Source: Chitinophaga sancti
GTDB taxonomy: Bacteria; Bacteroidota; Bacteroidia; Chitinophagales; Chitinophagaceae
DNA: 64,000 nucleotides
Assembly: GCF_034087045.1 (NCBI RefSeq)
Contig: NZ_CP139247.1
Span: 7,714,001 to 7,778,000 of the forward strand
Reading direction: 5' to 3'
The notes under the pieces were generated by a model. The model saw nothing but the letters and a program-made list of their open reading frames with translations. It was not told the origin of the DNA and did no database searches. Shown piece by piece: positions 52,507 through 60,578 of this stretch (the stretch's first letter is position 1; the number at the start of each line of letters is the position of its first letter). The position numbers were made by a program, and so were the translations under genes.

Positions 52507-53253
52507 TTAATCTCTTACCGCATGACCGGTATAATGTAAAAAAACATCTTCCAGGTGCCCGCAGTCCGAATGTTGTGCAATCAGGTGTGCCGGCGTTCCC
52601 TGTACAATCAGTCTGCCTTCGTCAATGATCGCCACTTCCTGGCAAATGGTCTGTGCTTCATCGAGCAGGTGCGAAGTATATACTATGCTTGCACCCTGTG
52701 CATTGAATTCGCGCAGGAATTGCAGGATCATACTTCTCGACTGTACATCCACACCCGCAGTCGGTTCATCGAGTATCAGCAGTTGTGGCTGATGCAGGAT
52801 AGATGCGATTATGTTGGCGCGTCTTTTCATACCACCTGAATAGCGGTGTACGGCTTTGTTTCCGTTCTGTTCGAGGCCGAAGATCTGGAGGTATTCGTCG
52901 ATACGGTTGCGCAGTGGTTTTCCTTTCAATCCATACAGGTTCCCGAAGTATTCCAGGTTTTCAATAGCTGTCAGTTGGGGAAACAAGGCAATCTGCTGTG
53001 GTACGATACCGATTAATTTCTTTATCTCTTCTCTGTGTGCAGCGGTCTGGGGCAGGTCGAAGATCTTTACCATTCCGTTGTCAGCACTTACCAGTCCGCA
53101 TAAAATAGAGATGGTTGTTGTTTTACCAGCACCGTTAGGGCCTAAGAGTCCGGTGATCATACCTTTTTCAAAGCTGAATGATAACCCTTTCAATGATGGT
53201 TCCAACGCACCTTTATAGGTTTTATGCAGATCCTGTACAAGTATGCTGGTCAT
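52507..53253 (-). CDS. ABC transporter ATP-binding protein
   Basis: 248 residues from MTSILVQDLHKTYKG at 53253; the frame is open upstream but would overlap the preceding gene. Walker A LLGPNGAGKTTT, Q-loop VPQQ, signature YSGGMKRRANI, Walker B LLILDEPTAGVD and the H-loop in YTSHLLDEAQ are all present. DrrA/CcmA-like subgroup. It partners the ABC-2 permease encoded next and sits 8 bp after the BtrH-N gene. Confidence 0.95.
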   Translation of the reverse strand: MTSILVQDLHKTYKGALEPSLKGLSFSFEKGMITGLLGPNGAGKTTTISILCGLVSADNGMVKIFDLPQTAAHREEIKKLIGIVPQQIALFPQLTAIENLEYFGNLYGLKGKPLRNRIDEYLQIFGLEQNGNKAVHRYSGGMKRRANIIASILHQPQLLILDEPTAGVDVQSRSMILQFLREFNAQGASIVYTSHLLDEAQTICQEVAIIDEGRLIVQGTPAHLIAQHSDCGHLEDVFLHYTGHAVRD

Positions 53254-53261
53254 AATTTCAA

Positions 53262-54266
53262 TTAAAGTTTCAAGGCTGCCAGTTTTCTGAAGAACACTTC
53301 TTCCGAGGCCGCGCATTGCATCATCAGGTCACTCAGTTCAGCATAACCATTTCCGTTGGTCGTTCTGCTTTTACACACTCTGCCGGCAGTGAAGGCAAAG
53401 TTTCTCCAGATGTCGCCAACAGCTGTCAGTTCCTGGGCCATCTGGCTCAGGTCATCTCTTTTCAGGATGCCTGCAGCTTCCTGTAAGAATGCGGCATACA
53501 TAAAACGGAAGCCGGCCCCACCGGTACCGATTTCTTCCTGCATGCGGATGATGTTTCCCAGGTAGAGCGTGGCTCTTCTTTCGCCCACTTTCTCCGGATA
53601 GTTACGTAGTCTTTTTGCCAGGAAGCGAATACCTTTTACACCAAACCAGGGTAAAGGAATATTGAGCATATCGCTACAGGTTTGTTTGATACCTGCTTTG
53701 ACAGGTGCTGCAAAGTTGACTTCTCTGGGTACTACCACGGGGTAATACATTTTCCCTTTGGGTGCCGGAAATCCTTTAGCAAAGCGGGCTTCCGCCAGGC
53801 TTACCGGATCTATTTCTGTGACGTGTTCCATGATTGGATCGCTGACGAGATAGTTCCCGTCTTTCTTTCCATAGATCACGAGGTTATGTGCATTGAAGTG
53901 AAAACGGTAGGAAGGAGGAAAGTAAGGCAGGTAATATACACTGCTCTGCAGGCCTACAGGCATGCCTCTCTCCAATACTTTGTCCAGTTCAGCCGTTGCT
54001 TTTTCCACGCTGGAAAAAGTATGTGATTCCATTTTCACACCCAGTCTTTTGCACACTCTGCTGAAGATGGCGCCGGGTACTACGCGATAGGTGGTACCAG
54101 GTACACCGTTTACCTTCACGAAAGGCAGGTGTCCGAAAAAGAGGCCGGCACCGATGCCCAGTGCCATTGGTTCGCTGATCTCAAGACCATAGAAACGGAA
54201 AATATTTGAAATCACCCCACACTCACAATGTGCTGTTTGCACGTGGTTGAACTGAATATCGCTCAT
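53262..54266 (-). CDS. BtrH N-terminal domain protein
   Basis: 334 residues. The N-terminal ~150 residues match the BtrH papain-like acyltransferase fold, with Cys in TAHCECGVISNIFRFYG and the His in FHFNAHNLVIYGKKDGNYLVSDP. The C-terminal half is helical (AAFLQEAAGILKRDDLSQMAQEL). BtrH moves an acyl group from ACP to an aminoglycoside in butirosin synthesis; here it could transfer the polyene acid from ACP to the dialkylresorcinol. Such a gene is regularly found beside flexirubin-type genes. It lies between the small conserved protein gene and the ATPase gene. Confidence 0.88.
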   Translation of the reverse strand: MSDIQFNHVQTAHCECGVISNIFRFYGLEISEPMALGIGAGLFFGHLPFVKVNGVPGTTYRVVPGAIFSRVCKRLGVKMESHTFSSVEKATAELDKVLERGMPVGLQSSVYYLPYFPPSYRFHFNAHNLVIYGKKDGNYLVSDPIMEHVTEIDPVSLAEARFAKGFPAPKGKMYYPVVVPREVNFAAPVKAGIKQTCSDMLNIPLPWFGVKGIRFLAKRLRNYPEKVGERRATLYLGNIIRMQEEIGTGGAGFRFMYAAFLQEAAGILKRDDLSQMAQELTAVGDIWRNFAFTAGRVCKSRTTNGNGYAELSDLMMQCAASEEVFFRKLAALKL

Positions 54267-54281
54267 ATTGATTGGTATAAA

Positions 54282-54683
54282 TTACTGCCCGGCCTTTTTT
54301 AGTTCATCAAGACTTATTTTGAAAGCAGCAGCGTATTTTCTTAAAGTATCGTCGTTCAGTTTCCTGAATACAGAAGGTTTCAGGTGACGTTTCACCTGCC
54401 ATTGGAACTTATTCACATAACTTGCCAGGAGGGGCAGATCCATGATGGTCTTTTCCATGTAGTACAAAATAGGGCTGACTTCACCCGCCTGCATGGCCCT
54501 GTGGGCTTCTGCTATCTTTGCATTCACTTCTTCCCATGCCTGTTGCATGGCAATGTTTTCGGGTTCCCAGCCAACACTGGTTACGGGTACATATGCGCCT
54601 GCATCATCTGTTGCGTAAAAAAGCTGTTTGAATTTCCCGTCATGCATGTTATTGCCATCTTGTGGAACTTCTTCTTTTTTCAT
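54282..54683 (-). CDS. Small conserved protein of flexirubin-type clusters, function unknown
   Basis: 133 residues, soluble, charged. The pattern VTSVGWEPENIAMQQAWEEV, GEVSPILYYMEKTIMDLPLLASYV, WQVKRHLKPSVFRKLNDDTLRKYA and FKISLDELKK resembles a small protein I associate with darB and BtrH-N genes in other Bacteroidota. The C-terminal part looks like a helix-turn-helix-like or helical module with the KYAxxFxISxDELK tail. No catalytic motif is visible. It starts 83 bp after darB, beyond a terminator-like hairpin, and precedes the BtrH-N gene by 15 bp. A structural or helper role in the complex is a guess. Confidence 0.8.
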   Translation of the reverse strand: MKKEEVPQDGNNMHDGKFKQLFYATDDAGAYVPVTSVGWEPENIAMQQAWEEVNAKIAEAHRAMQAGEVSPILYYMEKTIMDLPLLASYVNKFQWQVKRHLKPSVFRKLNDDTLRKYAAAFKISLDELKKAGQ

Positions 54684-54705
54684 TTGACAGGTGTTTGATT
54701 ATGGA

Positions 54706-54742
54706 AAAAAATCGCTTCAGCCGCGGGCGGAAGCGATTTTTT
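54706..54742. terminator. Terminator-like hairpin between darB and the rest of the block
   Basis: AAAAAATCGCTTC and GAAGCGATTTTTT are perfect 13-bp arms around an 11-nt GC-rich loop. Both strands end in a T run. It should stop much of the darB transcript, although the downstream genes lack an evident promoter. Confidence 0.8.
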
Positions 54743-54766
54743 CAATGGCTTTTATGAAAATGAAAA

Positions 54767-55903
54767 TTATACAACTGTCAGGTGCGCATACGCATAAGAG
54801 AAACGCGCACTTTCAGGAACCATCATCACGATGGTCTGTCCTTTCTTCAGCATGCCGGTATTCATCAGTTCTTCAAGCATGAAGTAAGGAGAAGCTGTAC
54901 CTACGTTTCCTACTTTCACCAGGTTGGTAAACCATTTTTCCTGAGGAATAGGTACACCCAGACGTGTAATTTCTTCATCTATTTTAAAGCGGAAGAATTC
55001 AGAAGACAGGTGAGGCAGGAAGTAATCCAGCTTATCCAGGTCTAAATTGTATTTTTCCACCAGTTCTTTCCACATCTGTGCACCGGATGGTACGATGTTT
55101 TTGCCCAGCAGGCGGGTATCCTGTTTGAAGGAGAACACGCTATCCTGTGCCCATTCTTCCGGCGTCATATCGATCCAGCCTTTGGTAGTACCGTCTTCGT
55201 TTTTAACAGCACCTGCATACATACAGGTTTCCAGTTCATTAGCATAAGAAGCGATCTCCACCCAGTCTACGCGCAGGGAGAGGCCGGTTTCATTCGGTTT
55301 GTCCTGGAACAGGGCTGCACTGGCGCCATCGGAGAGCATCCAGCGGAGGAAGTCCTTTTCAAAGGCGATGATCGGGTTATTATCTATCAATTTCACACGG
55401 TCAGTTTCCGGTTCGAATTTCTCTGACAGCATCCAGCTGGAGAATTTTTCGGAACCAGTGCTCACAGCGTTTGCAGAGTTGCCACATTTAATGGACATCC
55501 AGGCATATTTAAAAGCCTGCATACCGGCTGCACAAGCGCCAGTAGCAGCGATCAGTTCTACCGGCTGACATTTGAGCAGACCATGAACCATGGCAGCATG
55601 GTTTGGCAACAGCTGATCAGGCGAGGTAGTACCACAGGCCAGCACCTGCATTTTATTGATCGGAAATTTATCATCAAAAAGACCCTTTACTGCTTCGGCC
55701 GTCATTTCAGCATTGGAATGGGTAGATTTACCATCCTTATCCAGCGAATAATAACGGGTTTTGATCTTGTTATTTCCAAGAACTCTCAGTCTGGCACGGG
55801 AAGGTTTCCCATCAACCAGTCCTAGAATGTTTTCCATTTCATCATTCCCAACAGGCTCATTCGGCAGAAATTTAGAGAGCCTTGTAATATAAACTTCGTT
55901 CAT
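54767..55903 (-). CDS. darB: Beta-ketoacyl-ACP synthase III, dialkylresorcinol-forming (DarB type)
   Basis: 378 residues. Active-site Cys C124 in AATGACAAGMQAFKYA, His in DYFLPHLSSEFF and Asn in VKVGNVGTASPYFML give the KAS III triad. The N-terminus YITRLSKFLPNEPVGNDEMENILGLVDGKPSRARLRVLG and the THSNAEMTAEAV block fit the DarB group of Bacteroidota. DarB condenses two acyl chains on the way to a 2,5-dialkylresorcinol. The darA gene lies 349 bp upstream in the same orientation. The call rests on the remembered DarB pattern plus the neighbours. Confidence 0.88.
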   Translation of the reverse strand: MNEVYITRLSKFLPNEPVGNDEMENILGLVDGKPSRARLRVLGNNKIKTRYYSLDKDGKSTHSNAEMTAEAVKGLFDDKFPINKMQVLACGTTSPDQLLPNHAAMVHGLLKCQPVELIAATGACAAGMQAFKYAWMSIKCGNSANAVSTGSEKFSSWMLSEKFEPETDRVKLIDNNPIIAFEKDFLRWMLSDGASAALFQDKPNETGLSLRVDWVEIASYANELETCMYAGAVKNEDGTTKGWIDMTPEEWAQDSVFSFKQDTRLLGKNIVPSGAQMWKELVEKYNLDLDKLDYFLPHLSSEFFRFKIDEEITRLGVPIPQEKWFTNLVKVGNVGTASPYFMLEELMNTGMLKKGQTIVMMVPESARFSYAYAHLTVV

Positions 55904-56252
55904 TTGAAATATGGTTCCTGTTTTTTGTTATAAGTTGATGCCCTTCCGTCTGCGACGGCTGGTATTGTGTACCTCCTGGCTTACAGTCATTGCTCTTTTT
56001 CTTGTCCCATTTTTCATTCGCATCACATTCACATTTATACTCAAAGACAGATAAAAGCGCCCGTAAATATAGAATATAAAATGCTATGGTATTGTTTAGC
56101 CCTGATTGAAAATAGCATCTGTTGCTGGCAGAAGACTTTCCGGGGAGGGCCTGTGGCCGGCTTTAATGAACCGCCTTCATGCTTCCATTTAAAACAAGCA
56201 CAATAACAATGCCTTTTATTTTGATTATATGATATTTAGCTATTATTTTACC
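55904..56252. other. 349-bp noncoding gap between darA and darB
   Basis: No coding frame is convincing. It contains the dispersed GGCCTGTGGCC motif (56148-56158) and an AT-rich stretch near 56210-56250. No clear TAnnTTTG element for darB is seen on the minus strand. Confidence 0.5.
56148..56158. repeat. Dispersed GGCCTGYGGCC motif, copy 3
   Basis: GGCCTGTGGCC followed by GGCTTTAA. It agrees with copy 2 (GACCTTTAA) and copy 1 beyond the palindromic core. Confidence 0.45.
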
Positions 56253-57173
56253 TTAACTAAGGTGAATGCCTTTATAATACTCCACCCTTTCGGCCAGTTC
56301 CTTTTTCTTAAATGTCAGCTTGAATAATGATGAAATCTTGGCGATAGGCGACAATACGAATATTCCTATTAACAATAAGCCCCTGTACATGCTCACTCTA
56401 CCCTGGCGTTCAGGGGCACCGGGGCCACCTTTGGCACTGATAAATTTGGACCAGTAGCGGAAAGCCCGGATACCTCTGTCTTCCAACAGGATGAGTGGAG
56501 CTAATAATTCCACAGCTTTCAGTTCGATCAGTTCGGGTTGGAGGGCATCCCAGGAACGGGTAGTCAATACTTTACGGATTGGGTTGGCGAATCTTACTGA
56601 TTCCACAATGTCTACTTCCTGTACCCCGGCTGGTGGCAGTAAGGAGGTTGCTTCCTTTTTACCTTTGAACTGCCAGCGCAGTACAGTGATCAGGGCTATC
56701 AGATTCGGAGATTTGTCTACCAGTACTATATTTCCTACCAGGTGCGCTCCCGCAGCCTGTAAATATCCTTTTACAGTTTCCTGAGCACTCAGCCACATGT
56801 TACGGCAACCCATGAGGGTAATAACCGGTTTGCCATTCAGCAGGCTTTTTCCCTGCTCACTTTGCAGGAAAGCCGCTGTGGGTTGGGATGGAGACAGGAA
56901 CCAGGGTTGATAAGCCAGTACGACCAGGTCAAAATGCGCATTTGGATCCACATTCAGTGCCTGTATTGCTCTGGGTTTACCTAATACAGTTTCAGGCATT
57001 GTATCATAGAAGGTTTGTTTCTCCCAGGGGAATACAAATGGCTGCACAGGTTTCAATTCTTCGTATACTATATCTGCCATATCCTGCAATGGGCCAATTA
57101 CAGTATCTACTATCCGCTTTAGTTGTCCGGTCTGTGTATAATATATTACCAGGATCTTAGGTCTTTCGTTCAT
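56253..57173 (-). CDS. darA: Dialkylresorcinol condensing enzyme DarA-type, flavodoxin-like
   Basis: 306 residues. The N-terminus PKILVIYYTQTGQLKRIVDTV is a flavodoxin-like nucleotide loop, followed by LVVLAYQPWFLSPSQPTAAFLQSEQGKSLLNGKPVITLMGCRNMWLSAQETVKGYL. A C-terminal hydrophobic stretch (MYRGLLLIGIFVLSPIAKISS) may touch the membrane. This layout matches DarA of Bacteroidota dialkylresorcinol/flexirubin systems, which works with DarB to make the resorcinol ring. The flavin-like loop suggests a redox step. It is the most upstream gene of the block; a stem-loop at 57292-57352 separates it from the methyltransferase gene. Confidence 0.85.
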   Translation of the reverse strand: MNERPKILVIYYTQTGQLKRIVDTVIGPLQDMADIVYEELKPVQPFVFPWEKQTFYDTMPETVLGKPRAIQALNVDPNAHFDLVVLAYQPWFLSPSQPTAAFLQSEQGKSLLNGKPVITLMGCRNMWLSAQETVKGYLQAAGAHLVGNIVLVDKSPNLIALITVLRWQFKGKKEATSLLPPAGVQEVDIVESVRFANPIRKVLTTRSWDALQPELIELKAVELLAPLILLEDRGIRAFRYWSKFISAKGGPGAPERQGRVSMYRGLLLIGIFVLSPIAKISSLFKLTFKKKELAERVEYYKGIHLS

Positions 57174-57291
57174 ATTCAGGAATAGGAGTTAGAACAATTG
57201 AAATCGTAAACTTACGAAAAACAACCGTAGAGTAAAGATATATTTTTATTATATGATACGAAAGCAGGAAAGAGAGTGGGAGAAAATTGTG

Positions 57292-57352
57292 CCTTAGCCA
57301 GGTACTGCCATAACCTCTGCATATTTGTTTACAGCAGTACCGTGGCCAAAGG
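57292..57352 (-). terminator. Long imperfect stem-loop upstream of darA
   Basis: CCTTAGCCAGGTACTGC (57292-57308) pairs imperfectly with GCAGTACCGTGGCCAAAGG (57334-57352), including a perfect 8-bp core, around a 25-nt loop. It lies 56 bp past the methyltransferase stop; ACAATTTTCTC follows on the minus strand. Terminator or leader structure of darA. Confidence 0.45.
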
Positions 57353-57407
57353 ACTTAATTAGTTGCTTTACAGGTGCAAATATGAGGTAAGTACTATAAA
57401 GAAAGTG

Positions 57408-58088
57408 TTAAATACTACTTAAAGTTTTAACGCCCCTCATACAAACGTTCTCCAGTTGTACCAGCATACTCCCGTCTGCAGCCGCTTTCGGGGGTTCTAC
57501 TGCTGTCTGAATTTCAGTGACCTGAAACCCAACATTTTGTAACATTTCCTGCACCGTCTCTGTATCATACAATGAAAAGCCATGATCTACGAATGCTAAT
57601 TTCTCCATGGTACGTTTCGTGCGAAAGGCCAGTATCACTTCGCCTTCCGGCTGTAATATCCTGTAGATCTCCTGTAGCGTTATTGCTGGCGGTTGCCAGA
57701 AGTACAATACATTGACTGCAAAGACTTTTGTAAATACACCTGTATCAAAAGGAATAGTGTCTGCCGTACCTTCCAGGATCTGTACCCTGCCGGCACGGAT
57801 GGCGTCTGCATTTGCAACAATGGCTTCCTGCACCATCACATCGGAGAGATCTAATCCTGTATATTGGAGGTTGTTTTCTTTTTCGAATAAGGCAGGTATA
57901 AAATGTCCGTTCCCCATGCCCAGTTCCAACACCTGATCGCCGGCTTTTAGTTGCAGGAAATCGAGTGTCATTTCATAAATAAGGCGGTTCGACCTGCTCA
58001 TTTGTACGCCCATCTTCACCCCATCGTCCCCTGTTGGGCGGCGTAATTGTTGTGCAGCTTCCGCAGCCGTCATTTTACGTTGCTCCAT
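57408..58088 (-). CDS. Class I SAM-dependent methyltransferase
   Basis: 226 residues. Motif I is VLELGMGNGHFIPALF, then YTGLDLSDVMVQEA, VQILEGTADTIPFDTGVFTKVFAVNVLYFW and LQEIYRILQPEGEVILAF, the Methyltransf_11 pattern of small-molecule or lipid methyltransferases. The substrate is unknown. Its ATG overlaps the stop of the GIN-domain lipoprotein gene (TAATG), so the two are translated together. It lies upstream of darA in the same orientation, but a 234-bp gap with a stem-loop makes a role in pigment methylation uncertain. Confidence 0.88.
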   Translation of the reverse strand: MEQRKMTAAEAAQQLRRPTGDDGVKMGVQMSRSNRLIYEMTLDFLQLKAGDQVLELGMGNGHFIPALFEKENNLQYTGLDLSDVMVQEAIVANADAIRAGRVQILEGTADTIPFDTGVFTKVFAVNVLYFWQPPAITLQEIYRILQPEGEVILAFRTKRTMEKLAFVDHGFSLYDTETVQEMLQNVGFQVTEIQTAVEPPKAAADGSMLVQLENVCMRGVKTLSSI

Positions 58089-58807
58089 TAATCTCTTTTG
58101 TGTACTGAACCTGATCCTGATGTTTGGGAATTGACGGTTGGATTACCATGATAATCCACACTACCGGAACCGGATACCTGTACATTCAGGGTTACACTGG
58201 CGTGTACTTTTGCATCGCCACTACCGCCTACGTGTACATTGGTTGTTTCTGCATGCAGGTTATAGCCATCGAAAGAACCGCTGCCTGCGATATCCACATT
58301 CAGGTCTTTGGCTTCACCTTTCAGTTTTACATCGCCGGAACCAGTTACAGCCACACTTACCTTAGGGCTGTTCACGGATCCTAACACATCGCCACTGCCG
58401 GTTACGGACAACTTTACATAATCGTCCTGTTCCCAGTCATTCATAAGACGAATGGTGCCGGAGCCGGCAAGGCTCAGTTCCTCTACATCGGGAGCGGTGA
58501 TCTTTACCGTAATCTTTTTATGCAGATGAATAGAGGTATTGGATTTCTGGCCTATTATCAGCTGACCATCTTTTACTTCGGTGGTGATCAGGGGAAGCAT
58601 ATTGTCTTCAGCTTCGATCACCACATCTTCAGCCGGTCCGTCGGTATAATCTATGTCCATAGATCCACGTAAGGATACGGCGTGGAAATCGCCCAGTTTA
58701 CGGGTTTCTGTGCTCATGTTACCACTGCCGTTGACCCCATGTTCGTCACAACCGGTATGGGAAAGTGCTAACAATACAAGGACGGCGTAGCCGGTAATTT
58801 GTTTCAT
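58088..58807 (-). CDS. GIN-domain (DUF2807) lipoprotein
   Basis: 239 residues from MKQITGYAVLVLLALSHTGC, a lipoprotein signal with lipobox Cys; the longer open frame to 59023 runs into the guaA promoter and is rejected. The rest is a head-GIN/DUF2807 beta-helix: GDFHAVSLRGSMDIDYTDG, then repeated (S/G)GSG motifs such as LAGSGTIRL, VTGSGDVLG, VTGSGDVKL, IAGSGSFDG, VGGSGDAKV and VSGSGSVDY every ~19-22 residues. Such proteins are envelope-anchored and of unknown function. Coupled to a methyltransferase gene by a 1-bp overlap. Confidence 0.92.
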   Translation of the reverse strand: MKQITGYAVLVLLALSHTGCDEHGVNGSGNMSTETRKLGDFHAVSLRGSMDIDYTDGPAEDVVIEAEDNMLPLITTEVKDGQLIIGQKSNTSIHLHKKITVKITAPDVEELSLAGSGTIRLMNDWEQDDYVKLSVTGSGDVLGSVNSPKVSVAVTGSGDVKLKGEAKDLNVDIAGSGSFDGYNLHAETTNVHVGGSGDAKVHASVTLNVQVSGSGSVDYHGNPTVNSQTSGSGSVHKRD

Positions 58808-58868
58808 AAGGTAAATGTTTAAAATGGCGGAATTATGAATTGGGTTCAGAACGAAAATACCATAATAA

Positions 58869-58899
58869 CTTGGGATTTGCTCCAAGCCCTTTATCTTTG
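58869..58899 (+). promoter_or_regulatory. guaA promoter
   Basis: CTTG (58869-58872), a 19-bp spacer and TATCTTTG (58892-58899). The ATG follows 7 bp later, so the mRNA would be leaderless or nearly so. Confidence 0.65.
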
Positions 58900-58906
58900 C
58901 ACCACC

Positions 58907-60445
58907 ATGACAGAAAAGATTCTTATCCTCGACTTTGGTTCCCAGTATACGCAACTGATCGCGCGCAGCATCAGGGAACTGAATATTTATTGTGAAATCA
59001 AACCTTGTCTGCAACCAGTACAATGGGATGATACAGTTAAAGGCATTATTCTTTCCGGAAGTCCTTTTTCAGTAAACGAGCCTAACGCACCATCCGTAGA
59101 TATCGCTGCCATGGCGGCAAAAGTGCCTGTGCTCGGTATTTGTTACGGAGCCCAGCTGATGGCTAAAAACTTTGGTGGTGAAGTAGCAAAGAGCAACATC
59201 CGGGAATATGGCCGTGCTTTTATGGTGCACGAAAATAAAGAAGAAAAGGCCCTCTTCGACATCTCACCCCGTAGCCAGGTATGGATGAGCCACTCTGATA
59301 CCATCGTGCGTATGCCGGAAGGTTTTCAGATCATAGCCCAGACGGAAAGCATTCCTGTTGCCGCTTTCAAATGCGATACCAGAACTCCGTTCCCAATGGT
59401 GGGTTTCCAGTTCCACCCGGAAGTAACCCACTCTCTGGAGGGTAAGACCATGCTACGCAATTTCCTCGTACACATTTGTGGTTGCAAACAGGATTGGACC
59501 CCTGCTGCATTCGTACAGGAAACTGTAGAGAAAATTAAGGCACAGGTAGGAGATAAAAAAGTAGTAATGGCCCTCAGCGGTGGAGTTGACTCCACTGTAG
59601 CTGCAGAGCTGATCCATAAAGCAATTGGCAGTAACCTCTACTGCATATTTGTAGATAACGGGTTGCTCCGTAAAGACGAATTTGAAACGGTATTGGACTC
59701 ATATAAACATATGGGCCTCAACGTGAAGGGTGTGAATGCAAAAGACCTCTTCTATGGTGAACTGGCTGGTGTAAGTGATCCTGAAAAGAAACGTAAGATC
59801 ATCGGTCGTCTCTTTATCGAAGTATTCCAGCAGGAAGCTACCCTGTTGCAGAACATCTCTTTCCTGGGTCAGGGTACTATCTATCCTGATGTGATCGAGT
59901 CTGTATCTGTAAACGGACCTTCTGTAACCATCAAATCACACCACAACGTGGGTGGTTTGCCTGAGAAGATGAATATGGGTCTTGTTGAACCACTCCGTTT
60001 CCTCTTCAAAGACGAAGTAAGACGCGTAGGACGTGAAATTGGTATCAGTGAGATTTTCCTGGGTCGTCATCCTTTCCCGGGTCCTGGTCTGGCTATCCGT
60101 ATCCTCGGTGAAATCACCGCTGATAAAGTAGCGATGTTGCAGGAGGCAGATGCTATCTACATCGAAGGTCTGCGTGAACACGGTCTCTACGACAAAGTAT
60201 GGCAGGCAGGTACCATCCTCCTTCCGGTACAGAGCGTAGGTGTAATGGGTGATGAAAGGACTTACGAATTCACCGTTGCCCTCAGGGCGGTAACTTCCGT
60301 GGATGGTATGACTGCGGATTGGGCACACCTGCCTTACGAATTCCTGGCTCAAATGTCTAACGACATCATTAATAAGGTAAAAGGTATTAACCGCGTGGTG
60401 TACGACATCAGTTCCAAGCCGCCGGCTACCATCGAATGGGAATAA
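58907..60445 (+). CDS. guaA: GMP synthase (glutamine-hydrolysing)
   Basis: 512 residues from [16 protein letters not shown] at 58907; an upstream ATG at 58835 is rejected because it precedes the promoter. The glutamine amidotransferase domain (1-~190) has the catalytic Cys in [10 protein letters not shown] and the His-x-Glu in [10 protein letters not shown]. The ATP-PPase domain has the P-loop [12 protein letters not shown], and the C-terminal dimerisation domain ends in KPPATIEWE. It makes GMP from XMP. Full length, ordinary housekeeping gene followed by a terminator. Confidence 0.98.
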   Translation: MTEKILILDFGSQYTQLIARSIRELNIYCEIKPCLQPVQWDDTVKGIILSGSPFSVNEPNAPSVDIAAMAAKVPVLGICYGAQLMAKNFGGEVAKSNIREYGRAFMVHENKEEKALFDISPRSQVWMSHSDTIVRMPEGFQIIAQTESIPVAAFKCDTRTPFPMVGFQFHPEVTHSLEGKTMLRNFLVHICGCKQDWTPAAFVQETVEKIKAQVGDKKVVMALSGGVDSTVAAELIHKAIGSNLYCIFVDNGLLRKDEFETVLDSYKHMGLNVKGVNAKDLFYGELAGVSDPEKKRKIIGRLFIEVFQQEATLLQNISFLGQGTIYPDVIESVSVNGPSVTIKSHHNVGGLPEKMNMGLVEPLRFLFKDEVRRVGREIGISEIFLGRHPFPGPGLAIRILGEITADKVAMLQEADAIYIEGLREHGLYDKVWQAGTILLPVQSVGVMGDERTYEFTVALRAVTSVDGMTADWAHLPYEFLAQMSNDIINKVKGINRVVYDISSKPPATIEWE

Positions 60446-60452
60446 TTCCAGG

Positions 60453-60488
60453 CAGGCTGTAAGTAATACTATTTTCACTTACAGCCTG
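60453..60488 (+). terminator. guaA terminator
   Basis: CAGGCTGTAAGT and ACTTACAGCCTG are perfect 12-bp arms with a 12-nt loop, followed by TTCCATTTT. It begins 8 bp past guaA. Confidence 0.75.
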
Positions 60489-60578
60489 TTCCATTTTAAG
60501 GGGGCTGACCAACATCATTTGCAGTAGGCACCATATCTCCTATTGCATTTGCATGATTTTTGTATTTTAACGATCGCT

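Noticed and set aside
55967..56206. 79-codon plus-strand frame between darA and darB
   Set aside because: No recognisable features, Cys/His-rich shadow-like translation crossing a dispersed repeat.
58808..59023. N-terminal extension of the GIN-domain protein
   Set aside because: It would cross the guaA promoter and hide the lipoprotein signal.
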